Of a DNA stretch of 46,771 nucleotides, positions 24,622-32,395 are shown piece after piece (the first letter of the stretch is position 1; each line of letters begins with the position of its first letter). The notes under the pieces were generated by a model. The model was not told the DNA's origin. It worked only from the letters and a program-made list of their open reading frames with translations, and ran no database searches. The DNA lies in NCBI GenBank assembly GCA_013298625.1, contig JAAFIF010000081.1, positions 1-46,771 on the forward strand, given 5' to 3'. Made by a program: the position numbers and the translations under genes. This DNA is from Myxococcales bacterium. Its GTDB lineage: Bacteria > Myxococcota_A > Polyangia > Polyangiales > Ga0077539.

Positions 24622-25707
24622 CTACCGGTACGCGCTTCGCGGCGCCTCTGCGCGCATCGCGCTGCGCAGCGACGTGACGTTGGACACGAGCTCGATCAGC
24701 GCTCTCGGCTCGATCACCAGCGGACCGCGCGCGACCAGCGAACGATCGTCGAGCGAGAGCACCACGCCGGCCGCGGCGAGCGCGGTCAATCGCGCCCGCG
24801 CGCGCTCGTTGAGCTGCTCGCGCACGAGCTGCGTCGCGATCGTGCGATCGGGGTCGTTTTCGACGCGGGCTCCGATGGTCCACGCGCGGTCGAAGCCAGC
24901 GTCGCCGGTCTCGATGTCGCCGAACCCCACGAGCGCCTGCGCGCGGTCGAGCATGCTCGCAGGCCGCACGAACAGCCCGCCGCGAAGCGGCTCAGCGAAG
25001 CGAACGCGCACGTCGAAGCCTGGGGAGCGCGCGCCGCCGTGCAGCGGGTCCCCGCCGCGCCGACCCTCGTACTGGCAGCAAAATCTCAGCGCGAACTGAT
25101 CATGATCGATCGTCCCAGAGAGCGCGAACGGGTGGCGCGCCACGGACAGCGCTCGCTCGCGCGCAAACGCTTCGAGCGCTGCTGACGCTCCCAGACTCCG
25201 CAGCGCGAGCGGCGCGTCGAGCGCGAGCGTGGCCTCGTCGCTGGCGCGCACGGCGGCGATCAGGGAGCGAAACATCGAGTCGAGCTCCTCTTGCGAGAGC
25301 ATGTTCGGCTGGCAGTAGGCGAACACGCAGTCGTCGTACAGCTCGACGCTGCCCGCGATGGACATGGCCCTGAGGGCGGCGCGAACGTCGCTCGTGAGCA
25401 GCGAGGGGGCCTCTGGCTCGCAGCCGGGCGCGCAGTCGCGCCCGAAGATCCCGTCGAACGCGTCGTCGCCGGTCGCGAAGCGCTCGGCCGAGCGAAACAT
25501 GGACGAGCTGAAGACCCGCAGCCCCAGGTCGCTGCCGCGTGGTCGGTGCGCGACCATCGTGAGGCTCGCGCTGTTGTTGCCGCTCGGCTGCAGCTGGACC
25601 GGCACGCCCTCGAACGCGCCCGTGAGCGACAGGTCGAGTATGGCCGGTGAAAGACCGAGAAATCGCTGAACGAGCGACACGACGGTGGCGTGATGGATGG
25701 CCGACAC
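24622..25707 (-). CDS. unknown protein built of two duplicated domains
   Basis: The product is 361 aa from the GTG at 25707, which follows TATCCT by 6 nt; no in-frame ATG lies near. No signal or membrane helix is seen. The protein looks like two copies of one fold. Copy 1 has GLRVFSSSM, then FATGDDAFDGIFG, a helix with TSDVRAALRAM, and AGSVELYDDC; copy 2 has GLFVRPASM, IETGDAGFDRAWTI, a helix with VREQLNERARARLTAL, and AGVVLSLDDRSL. The phrase tGDxxFDxxf followed by a helix recalls DUF3137-type proteins, but I would not name the family on this alone. It is read divergently from msrB. The function is unknown. Confidence 0.7.
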   Translation of the reverse strand: MSAIHHATVVSLVQRFLGLSPAILDLSLTGAFEGVPVQLQPSGNNSASLTMVAHRPRGSDLGLRVFSSSMFRSAERFATGDDAFDGIFGRDCAPGCEPEAPSLLTSDVRAALRAMSIAGSVELYDDCVFAYCQPNMLSQEELDSMFRSLIAAVRASDEATLALDAPLALRSLGASAALEAFARERALSVARHPFALSGTIDHDQFALRFCCQYEGRRGGDPLHGGARSPGFDVRVRFAEPLRGGLFVRPASMLDRAQALVGFGDIETGDAGFDRAWTIGARVENDPDRTIATQLVREQLNERARARLTALAAAGVVLSLDDRSLVARGPLVIEPRALIELVSNVTSLRSAMRAEAPRSAYR

Positions 25708-25713
25708 GACCGC

Positions 25714-25719
25714 AGGATA
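25714..25719 (-). promoter_or_regulatory. -10-like TATCCT, leaderless GTG start
   Basis: On the minus strand TATCCT ends 6 nt before the GTG at 25707. Confidence 0.4.
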
Positions 25720-25785
25720 CCGCGACGAGCGGCCACCCACTTGCGCTCGGCCGTCGATGCGCGAGGCTATCGGGCACCATCCCCA

Positions 25786-26232
25786 ATGTTGAAATGGCGC
25801 GACGTGCTCGAGCTCGCTCGACGAGGCAACCTCCCTCCCCCGCGAACTGTTCGCAAGACCGAGGCCGAGTGGCGCGCGGCGCTCAGTCCGCTCGCGTACG
25901 AAGTGACTCGGAGGCACGGGACCGAGCGGGCGTTCAGCTCGGAGCTGTGCTCGAAGTTCGAGCCCGGGCGCTACCGCTGCGCGTGCTGCGAGACGCTGCT
26001 GTTCGACGCGTCGAGCAAGTTCGAGTCGGGCACGGGATGGCCGTCGTTTTCGCAGCCGATCGAGAAGGACGTGATCGCGTATCGCGTGGACGAGAGCTAC
26101 GGAATGGCGCGCGTCGAGACCGTCTGCAACGTGTGCGAGGCGCACCTGGGCCATGTGTTTCCGGACGGGCCCGAGCCGAGCGGGCTGCGATACTGCATGA
26201 ACGCCGTCGCGCTCGAAAAGCTCGCGGATTGA
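25786..26232 (+). CDS. msrB: peptide-methionine (R)-S-oxide reductase MsrB
   Basis: The product is 148 aa, complete and of usual length. It has the structural zinc cysteines C65/C68 (CACC) and C114/C117 (CNVC), the conserved GTGWPSF loop, HLGHVFPDGP and the catalytic cysteine C137 in RYCMN. C55 (ELCSKFEPG) may be the resolving cysteine, in place of the more common Thr/Ser-type. It repairs oxidised methionine in proteins using a thioredoxin-type reductant. No signal peptide, so probably cytosolic. The start has only a weak TATCGG at 12 nt. It ends 8 bp from the convergent mannosidase gene. Confidence 0.95.
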   Translation: MLKWRDVLELARRGNLPPPRTVRKTEAEWRAALSPLAYEVTRRHGTERAFSSELCSKFEPGRYRCACCETLLFDASSKFESGTGWPSFSQPIEKDVIAYRVDESYGMARVETVCNVCEAHLGHVFPDGPEPSGLRYCMNAVALEKLAD

Positions 26233-26240
26233 GCTTCGCG

Positions 26241-28625
26241 TCAGCGGTCGCCCCACCCGGTGCGCGACGCGCTCATCGAGAAGCGCACCGAGCCTCGGCC
26301 CTGCATCGCGGCGAGCGGAAGCACGCCGGTCGTGACGGCGACCTCGCGAACGTCGAGCGAGCGAACGTAGAGCGCGCTGGCGCTGGCCTCGGGCGCATCG
26401 AGGGTCCAGTCGCCGCCCTCGTGGTGCACCGTCGCGTGCGTGACCAGCGGCGAGCTGACCCAAACTTCTCCCGTCGCAGCCACAGGAAAGAGCCCGAGGG
26501 CGCTGAAGATGTACCAAGCGGACATGGTCCCTCCGTCGTCGTTGCCGGGGAGTCCTTCGGGGCCTTCGGCGTAGTAGCGCGCCGTCGCGAACCGCACCCA
26601 ACGCGCGGCAGAGCTCGCGCGTCCGAGGCGCGAGCCGAGCCACGGGAGATGGAGGCACGGCTCGTTGGAGTGCCAGTAATTTCTCGACGGAAACGGCTGT
26701 CGTCGCTCGGCGCGCGAGCGCTCGAAGAACTGCTCCCACCGCGCGAGGACCGCCTCGCGTCCGCCCATGAGCGTGGCCATCCCGTCGACGTCGTGCGGCG
26801 CATACCAGAGGTAGTGCCACGCGTTGCCCTCGACGTAGTCGTCGCTAAACCGCGCAGAGTCTTCGAGGACCGCGAACGTCCCCGCGGCGCTCTTGGCGAC
26901 GAGCAGCTGCTGCGCGGGGTCCCAGTGCGCGCGATAGCCGTACGAGCGTTGCAGATACCGCGCGGCGTCCTCGCTCTCTCCCAGCGCGACCGCGAAGTGC
27001 GACAGCGCGCGGTCGTTGTACGCGTACTCGAGCGTGTGCGAGACGCTGCCCCCCACCCCGTCGCTCGGAACGTACCCGAGCCGCACATAGTCCGCCGTCC
27101 GCGTGCGCCCGCCGTAGCCGCCGAGCGCAGTGATCGGGCCGTCCGCGCTCGCCCGCAACGCCGTGTACGCAGGGCGCAGATCGCCCAGGTCGAGGCCCCA
27201 ACGCAGGCCGTCGGCGAGGACGATCGCCGCTGAATCTCCGAGCATTCCGCCGGTCATCCCGTGGCCGAGCGCCCAGCGATCGATGCGCCCGGTGTCCCGC
27301 GCGTCTTGCACCAGCGAGCGAAACTGCGCCGTCGCGTCCGCGGGATAGAGCCACGCGATCAACGGCTGCGCCGCGCGAAACGTGTCCCACAGAGACCAGT
27401 CCGTGTAGTGCGCGACCGGGTCCGTCGCGGGCGGGTTGCGCACTTCGCCGTCGAGCGCGCGGTAGGCCCCGTCGCTGTCCTGCGCGCGCACGGGCATCTG
27501 CTGCGCGTGATAGAGCGCTGTGTAGAACTGCCGCAGCACTGACGGGTCGCGCGAGGCGATCTCGACCCTCGCGAGCCGCGACTCCCACTCGGCCTCGGCG
27601 CGCGCGCGCACCGCGTCGAACGCCTGCGCGAAGGGCGCTTCAGCTTCGAGGTTCGCGAGCGCGTGCTCGCTGTCGACGAACGAGAGCCCCACGCGCAGCT
27701 CGACCGTGACCGGCGCCGCGGCTTCGGGCCACTCGACCGCGAGCCCCGGCGCAGGCGCGCCCGTCGCTTCGGTCACGCCCGCGCGCAGCTCGTTGGCCAC
27801 GAAGACCGTCGCCCTCGCGACCGGCGCAGCGCCGCCGATCACCGCGGCGAAGTACGCCCGCACGCCGCCGTAGCGCCCCGAGTAGCCGCCCTGCACGTGC
27901 GCGTGACCAGAAATCAACCTACGTGAAGAATCCCAGCGAATCGCGCCGGACGAGACCGTCACGCCGGGCAGCGCGTGGGCCGTGTCCACGATGAGCGTAG
28001 GCGCGGCGCCAGCTGCATAGGTGAAGCGATACAGCGCGACGTTGCGCGTCGCGGTCAGCTCGGCGCGGATCTGCTCTGCTGCCACGCCGAGCGCGACGTC
28101 GTAGCGCCCTGGCGAAGCGCGCTCGTCGCGGTGCGAAAACGCCAGGCGCCTTCCGCGCTGCGTCGTGCGCGAGAGGTCCATGCGATGGGCGGGCATCACG
28201 CCGAGGTTTCCGTAGTCGACGATCCCGGCGCCCTGCAGGTGAAGCTGCGAGAAGCCGTCGATAAACGTGTCGTCGTACGCATACCCCGCGCAGTGCGAGA
28301 AGCCCGCGGCGCCCGTCGCTGAAGAAGTGTCCGGCGACGGTCGCGCGAGCCCGAACGGCGCCTGCGGCCCTGGATAAATGCTGCCGACGTTGAACCCGAC
28401 GCCGCCCGAGCCGAGCAGCGGGTCGACGTAGCGCACGAACGGAGCGCTCGCGCGCACGGGCTCTGCCGGGATCACGTCTACGCTGACCGCATCGACGTCG
28501 TGCACGTCGGGCGCGAGCGCGTCGCGGCTGCTCGCGTCGGTGGCGTTGCTGTCGGGCGGCGCGGGCCCCGATCCGCACGCGAGCGAGCCCGAAGCCAAGA
28601 CCGCGAGGAGTGAATACCGGCGCAT
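26241..28625 (-). CDS. GH92 alpha-mannosidase-family lipoprotein
   Basis: The product is 794 aa. The signal peptide MRRYSLLAVLASGSLAC gives C17 as the probable lipid anchor, followed by a short Asp-rich linker. Family 92 marks are clear: YVDPLLGSGG near 66, SIYPGPQAPFGLARPSPD near 82-100, the segment GFSHCAGYAYDDTFIDGFSQ with HLQGAGIVDYG, WSLWDTFRAAQPL in the middle and GNDDGGTMSAWYIFSALG near residue 693-710, which carries calcium-binding and catalytic residues in known enzymes. GH92 enzymes are calcium-dependent exo-acting alpha-mannosidases acting on N-glycan or yeast mannan. The lipid anchor suggests action at the cell surface on external glycans. The start follows CATAAT by 8 nt, divergent from the B12-radical SAM gene. 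Confidence 0.94.
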   Translation of the reverse strand: MRRYSLLAVLASGSLACGSGPAPPDSNATDASSRDALAPDVHDVDAVSVDVIPAEPVRASAPFVRYVDPLLGSGGVGFNVGSIYPGPQAPFGLARPSPDTSSATGAAGFSHCAGYAYDDTFIDGFSQLHLQGAGIVDYGNLGVMPAHRMDLSRTTQRGRRLAFSHRDERASPGRYDVALGVAAEQIRAELTATRNVALYRFTYAAGAAPTLIVDTAHALPGVTVSSGAIRWDSSRRLISGHAHVQGGYSGRYGGVRAYFAAVIGGAAPVARATVFVANELRAGVTEATGAPAPGLAVEWPEAAAPVTVELRVGLSFVDSEHALANLEAEAPFAQAFDAVRARAEAEWESRLARVEIASRDPSVLRQFYTALYHAQQMPVRAQDSDGAYRALDGEVRNPPATDPVAHYTDWSLWDTFRAAQPLIAWLYPADATAQFRSLVQDARDTGRIDRWALGHGMTGGMLGDSAAIVLADGLRWGLDLGDLRPAYTALRASADGPITALGGYGGRTRTADYVRLGYVPSDGVGGSVSHTLEYAYNDRALSHFAVALGESEDAARYLQRSYGYRAHWDPAQQLLVAKSAAGTFAVLEDSARFSDDYVEGNAWHYLWYAPHDVDGMATLMGGREAVLARWEQFFERSRAERRQPFPSRNYWHSNEPCLHLPWLGSRLGRASSAARWVRFATARYYAEGPEGLPGNDDGGTMSAWYIFSALGLFPVAATGEVWVSSPLVTHATVHHEGGDWTLDAPEASASALYVRSLDVREVAVTTGVLPLAAMQGRGSVRFSMSASRTGWGDR

Positions 28626-28633
28626 TGGCGGGG

Positions 28634-28639
28634 ATTATG
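28634..28639 (-). promoter_or_regulatory. -10-like CATAAT for the GH92 gene
   Basis: On the minus strand CATAAT (one mismatch to TATAAT) ends 8 nt before the ATG at 28625. Confidence 0.5.
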
Positions 28640-28685
28640 CGCGTTTGTGAGCGAGTCGTAGACCCGGTCGACGAGACATCCGTCG

Positions 28686-28691
28686 TAGCGT
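28686..28691 (+). promoter_or_regulatory. -10-like TAGCGT for the B12-radical SAM gene
   Basis: TAGCGT ends 11 nt before the ATG at 28703 and supports that codon over upstream in-frame starts that would overlap the divergent gene. Confidence 0.4.
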
Positions 28692-28702
28692 CGATCACGA
28701 AC

Positions 28703-30289
28703 ATGGGTCGACGCGTTCTGTTCATCGTCAAAGAGATCGACGGCGCCGAGCCCCTCGGGGCGCTCTACGTCGCCGGCTGCCTGCGGCAAGCAGGGCACGA
28801 GGTGCGCTTCATCGGAACGCGCGGCGTCGACGTCCTCGCGGAGGTCGCCGCGTGGCGCCCGCACGTCGTGGCCTTCGGCGCGACCACAGGGCTGCACCGG
28901 TATTACCTGGGCCTCGCGCACGCGATCAAGCAGCGCTTCGCGTCGATCGTGACGCTCTTCGGCGGCCCTCACCCGACGTACTACCCCGAGGTCATCTTCT
29001 CGCCCGGCATCGACGTGATCTGCCAGGGCGAAGGCGAAGACGCCGCCGTCGAGCTGTGCGATGCGCTCGATCGCGGCGACGATCACCGCGCGATCAAAGA
29101 CCTCTGGGTGAAGCTCGACGGGGTCGTGTATCGCAACGGTCCGCGGCCGCTGCGCAGAGACCTCGACGAGATTCCCTTCGCGCCGCGCGAGCTGCTCTAC
29201 GAGTACGACGACCTGCTGCGCCGACGGCCGCTGAAGTCGTTTACGACCAACCGAGGTTGTCCCTTTCCGTGCAGCTATTGCTTCAACCCGTCGCTGGTCG
29301 ACCACTACGGCTCGAGCTGGAAGAAAGTGCGCATCCGCAGCCCCGCGAAGGTCGTCGAAGAGATCGTCTCGGTGCAACGGCAAGGCCCGCTAGACGTCGT
29401 CGGCTTTCGCGAGAGCATCTTCGTGTACAGCAAGGCGTGGCTGCGTGAGTTCGGCGAGCTTTTTCGCAGCGAAGTGCGCCTGCCGTACTACTGCCACCTG
29501 CGCGCGGACACGCTCGATGACGAGATGGTCGAGCTGCTCGCGTGGTCCGGTTGTCACACTGTCAACGTCGGGATCGAGACGGCGTCCGAGCGGATCGCCA
29601 ACGAGGTCTTGCACCGCAACATCAAGATGGAGCGATTGAAGCGCGGCGTTCGATCGCTCAAGCGCGCGGGCATCGTGGTGTTCGCGGACAACATTCTCGG
29701 CATTCCGGGCGGGACGCTCGCGGACGACCTCGCGACGCTGGCGCTCAACATCGAGCTCGACGTCGACTACGCCGCCGCCACGCTCTGCACGCCGTATCCC
29801 GGGACGAAGCTCGCCGACTACGCCGTCGCCAACGGGTACTTCTCGGGCGACTTCGAGAGCATCCACGAGAGCTACTACACCGAGTCCGTGCTGACCTTCT
29901 CGAGCGCGCGAGAGAAGCGCCGCATCGAGAACCTGCACAAAGTGTTCGCCGTCGCCGCCGCGCTGCCTGCGCTGCTGCCGGTGTGGAAGCGCCTGCTCGA
30001 CCTGCCGCCCAACGACTTCTTCTACGCGGTGTTTCGCTCGTGGTACCTCGTCGCGCACTTCACCGACGTGATGCCGCGGCGGATGGACCTCGAGCACGCG
30101 ATCGAGGGGATGCAGAGCATCTTCGGCGTGTTTCGCGGCAGCGACGAGAATCAATTCACCGCCCCAGCGCCGCGGCCGTTGCCCGTGGTCGACGCCGAGA
30201 CCCTCGGCGAGAGCGCGTGCAAGAGCGACGGCGCGCTGGTGTCGTTGCGACGAAACAAACGAGAGCGCGAGGTGAGCGATGTTCGCTGA
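28703..30289 (+). CDS. B12-binding-domain radical SAM enzyme
   Basis: The product is 528 aa from the ATG at 28703. Residues about 1-140 form a cobalamin-binding-type Rossmann domain of the BchE/HpnJ class (EPLGALYVAGCLRQAGHEV, then VVAFGATTG, TLFGGPHPTYYPE, CQGEGED). The radical SAM domain follows, with CPFPCSYC giving C186, C190 and C193, and a TIM-barrel region containing HLRADTL, VNVGIETASERIANEVLHR and NILGIPGGT. The C-terminal 120 residues are helical. Such enzymes do methylations or ring chemistry on diverse substrates. The downstream 130-aa lipoprotein gene overlaps the end by 11 bp with a good Shine-Dalgarno, so it is the likely partner or substrate. The gene is divergent from the GH92 gene. 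Confidence 0.9.
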   Translation: MGRRVLFIVKEIDGAEPLGALYVAGCLRQAGHEVRFIGTRGVDVLAEVAAWRPHVVAFGATTGLHRYYLGLAHAIKQRFASIVTLFGGPHPTYYPEVIFSPGIDVICQGEGEDAAVELCDALDRGDDHRAIKDLWVKLDGVVYRNGPRPLRRDLDEIPFAPRELLYEYDDLLRRRPLKSFTTNRGCPFPCSYCFNPSLVDHYGSSWKKVRIRSPAKVVEEIVSVQRQGPLDVVGFRESIFVYSKAWLREFGELFRSEVRLPYYCHLRADTLDDEMVELLAWSGCHTVNVGIETASERIANEVLHRNIKMERLKRGVRSLKRAGIVVFADNILGIPGGTLADDLATLALNIELDVDYAAATLCTPYPGTKLADYAVANGYFSGDFESIHESYYTESVLTFSSAREKRRIENLHKVFAVAAALPALLPVWKRLLDLPPNDFFYAVFRSWYLVAHFTDVMPRRMDLEHAIEGMQSIFGVFRGSDENQFTAPAPRPLPVVDAETLGESACKSDGALVSLRRNKREREVSDVR

Positions 30290-30671
30290 TCCAGAGAAGA
30301 CCGCGGCGAGACGGCTGCGACGGAGGCTCAAGGCAGGGCTCTCGATCGCCGTCGCGGTGGTGGCAGGGACGTGGCTCGCCTGCAAGCCCGGGACGAACAC
30401 TCCCGGACCGAGCCCGCAAGGACCGGACGCCCGCGAAGGCCCCGCGCCCCGCGGCGGCAGCGCGCCCCCACCGCCGCCGCCAGAGCCACACACAGAGCCG
30501 CGCGAAGACGCGAGCGTTTCGGACGCCTCGGACGACAGCGCGATCGTCGACGCAGCGGGCGACGCGGGCCGCGAGGCAGGGCTCGCGCGCAGACCCGCTT
30601 CGAGGCAGCCGCACGTAGACCGCCACGAGCACCGCAACGGCATGCCGGTGCGGGACAACCTGCTCGAATAG
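30279..30671 (+). CDS. small lipoprotein coupled to the B12-radical SAM enzyme
   Basis: The product is 130 aa. The start overlaps the upstream gene by 11 bp and has a strong Shine-Dalgarno (GAGGTGA, 3-4 nt spacing). The N-terminus is very basic (RRLRRRLK) followed by a hydrophobic stretch ending GTWLAC, so C35 may be lipidated, though the box is not typical. A Pro-rich part (with six prolines in a row) and an Asp/Ser/Ala-rich part make up about 36-100. The last 20 residues are compositionally different: HVDRHEHRNGMPVRDNLLE, rich in charged and polar residues, ending right at the stop. A distinct C-terminal tail beside a radical SAM gene suggests it may be modified or recognised, but this is inference. 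It is not homologous to anything I can name. Confidence 0.72.
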   Translation: MFADPEKTAARRLRRRLKAGLSIAVAVVAGTWLACKPGTNTPGPSPQGPDAREGPAPRGGSAPPPPPPEPHTEPREDASVSDASDDSAIVDAAGDAGREAGLARRPASRQPHVDRHEHRNGMPVRDNLLE

Positions 30672-30720
30672 GGCCGGACGGATCACTCGTTGTTCGCGCC
30701 GTCGCGAGCGCGCTTCGCGG

Positions 30721-30726
30721 TACCGT
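30721..30726 (+). promoter_or_regulatory. -10-like TACCGT for the ligase gene
   Basis: TACCGT ends 12 nt before the ATG at 30739. It lies 49 bp after the small lipoprotein stop, so the ligase probably has its own promoter. Confidence 0.45.
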
Positions 30727-30738
30727 TGCGGTCGCGCG

Positions 30739-32388
30739 ATGACGATGGACACACCGCTCGATTGGGCGCTCCGTTGGGAGCAGACGCAGCCGGACTCGCG
30801 ATTCGCGACGCAGCCGATCGGCGCGGGGACGGTCGAGACCTTCACATGGGGGCGCGCGATGCAGCAGGCGCGCCGCGTGGCGAGCTACCTGCGATCGCTC
30901 GGGCTCGAGCCGCGGTCGCAGATCGCGTTGGCCTCGAAGAACACGGCGTGGTGGATCATCGCCGACCTGGCGATCTGGATGGCGGGCCACCGATCGGTGC
31001 CGATCTACCCGACGCTGACCCGACAGAGCGTCGCCAAGATCCTCGAGCACTCGCGCGCGAAGGCGATCTTCGTCGGAAAGCTCGACGCGCCCGAAGAGAT
31101 CGTCGCCGCCGTGCCCGAAGGCATGCCGATGATCCGCATGCCGCTCGGCCGCGCGCACGCAGGGGACGTCGCGTGGAGCGCGGTGCTCGAGGCGAACGCG
31201 CCGTTGCAAGACATCGCCGCGTGGGACCAGGACGAGTGCGCGACGATCATCTACACCTCTGGCAGCACGGGGCATCCCAAGGGCGCGATGCACTCGTTTG
31301 GGGCGATGGCGACGTCGGCGCGCGGGCTGTTCGAGCTGTACCCGATCGGGCCCGATGATCGCGTGCTCTCGTACCTGCCGCTCGCGCACGTGTACGAGCG
31401 CATCCTGGTCGAGATGGGGGTGCTCTACACGGGCGTCGAGCTGTTCTTCGCGGAGAGCTTGGACACGTTTCTCGTGGATTTGCGCAGGGCGAAGCCGACG
31501 TTGTTCGCGTCGGTCCCGCGGCTGTGGCAGAAGTTTCACGGGGGCGTGTCCGCCAAGATGCCGAGCGAGAAGCTGGCGAGGCTGTTGCGCGTTCCGCTCG
31601 TGCGAACGGTGGTGCGAAGAAAGATCCTCGACGGGCTCGGGCTCGGGCACTGTCGCATCGCGGCCAGCGCTTCTGCGCCGATCCCCGCGTCGCTCATCCA
31701 GTGGTACGGCGAGCTCGGGCTCGAGATCGCCGAGGGCTACGGGATGACCGAAAACTTCGGCTACTCCCACGGAACGCGCCCCGGCCACGGCCGCCCCGAC
31801 TACGTCGGCGAGCCCTACCGCGGCGTCGAGCACCGCCTCTCGCCCGAGGGCGAAGTCCAAGTGAAGAGCCCAGGCAACATGCTCGGCTACTTCGAAGAGC
31901 CCGAGCTCACGCGGCAGGCGTTTACCGAGGACGGCTGGCTCAAGACCGGCGACCGTGGCGTGATCGACGAGCGCAATCGCCTGCGGATCACCGGTCGCGT
32001 CAAAGAGCTCTTCAAGACCAGCAAGGGCAAATACGTCGCGCCCGCGCCGATCGAGAACCAGCTTCTGCACCACGACGCCATCGAAGCCGCGTGCGTCGCG
32101 GGCGAAGGTCAATCGCAGCCCTTCGCGCTCGTCGTGCTCAACGAAGCCGCGCGCAGCGCCAAGCGCGACGAGCTGTCTCGCTCGCTCGCGGTCCACCTCG
32201 ACAAGGTCAACGGCGGCCTCGACGCGCACGAGCAGCTCGACTTCATCGTGGTCGTGGCCGAGCCCTGGACCATCGAGAACGCGCTGCTCACCCCGACGAT
32301 GAAGATCCGCCGCGCCGCCATCGAAGAGCGCTACCGCGCGCGCGTCGACGGATTCTACCAGCGAAAATCCAAGGTCTTCTGGGAGTGA
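30739..32388 (+). CDS. long-chain acyl-CoA synthetase-type AMP-binding enzyme
   Basis: The product is 549 aa. It is a member of the ANL (acyl/aryl-CoA synthetase) superfamily. The ATP/AMP motif YTSGSTGHPKG is at about 172-182, followed by the acyl-site helix YLPLAHVYER, GYGMTENFG (motif near 335), and WLKTGDRG with RLRITGRVKELFKTSKGKYVAP (hinge and catalytic Lys region). It activates a carboxylic acid, probably a long-chain fatty acid, to an acyl-adenylate and then a CoA thioester in the cytosol. The lack of a signal peptide agrees with this. No other fatty-acid genes are adjacent, so the acid is not indicated by context. It ends 7 bp from the convergent Cys-rich gene. Confidence 0.93.
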   Translation: MTMDTPLDWALRWEQTQPDSRFATQPIGAGTVETFTWGRAMQQARRVASYLRSLGLEPRSQIALASKNTAWWIIADLAIWMAGHRSVPIYPTLTRQSVAKILEHSRAKAIFVGKLDAPEEIVAAVPEGMPMIRMPLGRAHAGDVAWSAVLEANAPLQDIAAWDQDECATIIYTSGSTGHPKGAMHSFGAMATSARGLFELYPIGPDDRVLSYLPLAHVYERILVEMGVLYTGVELFFAESLDTFLVDLRRAKPTLFASVPRLWQKFHGGVSAKMPSEKLARLLRVPLVRTVVRRKILDGLGLGHCRIAASASAPIPASLIQWYGELGLEIAEGYGMTENFGYSHGTRPGHGRPDYVGEPYRGVEHRLSPEGEVQVKSPGNMLGYFEEPELTRQAFTEDGWLKTGDRGVIDERNRLRITGRVKELFKTSKGKYVAPAPIENQLLHHDAIEAACVAGEGQSQPFALVVLNEAARSAKRDELSRSLAVHLDKVNGGLDAHEQLDFIVVVAEPWTIENALLTPTMKIRRAAIEERYRARVDGFYQRKSKVFWE

Positions 32389-32395
32389 TCGCAGC

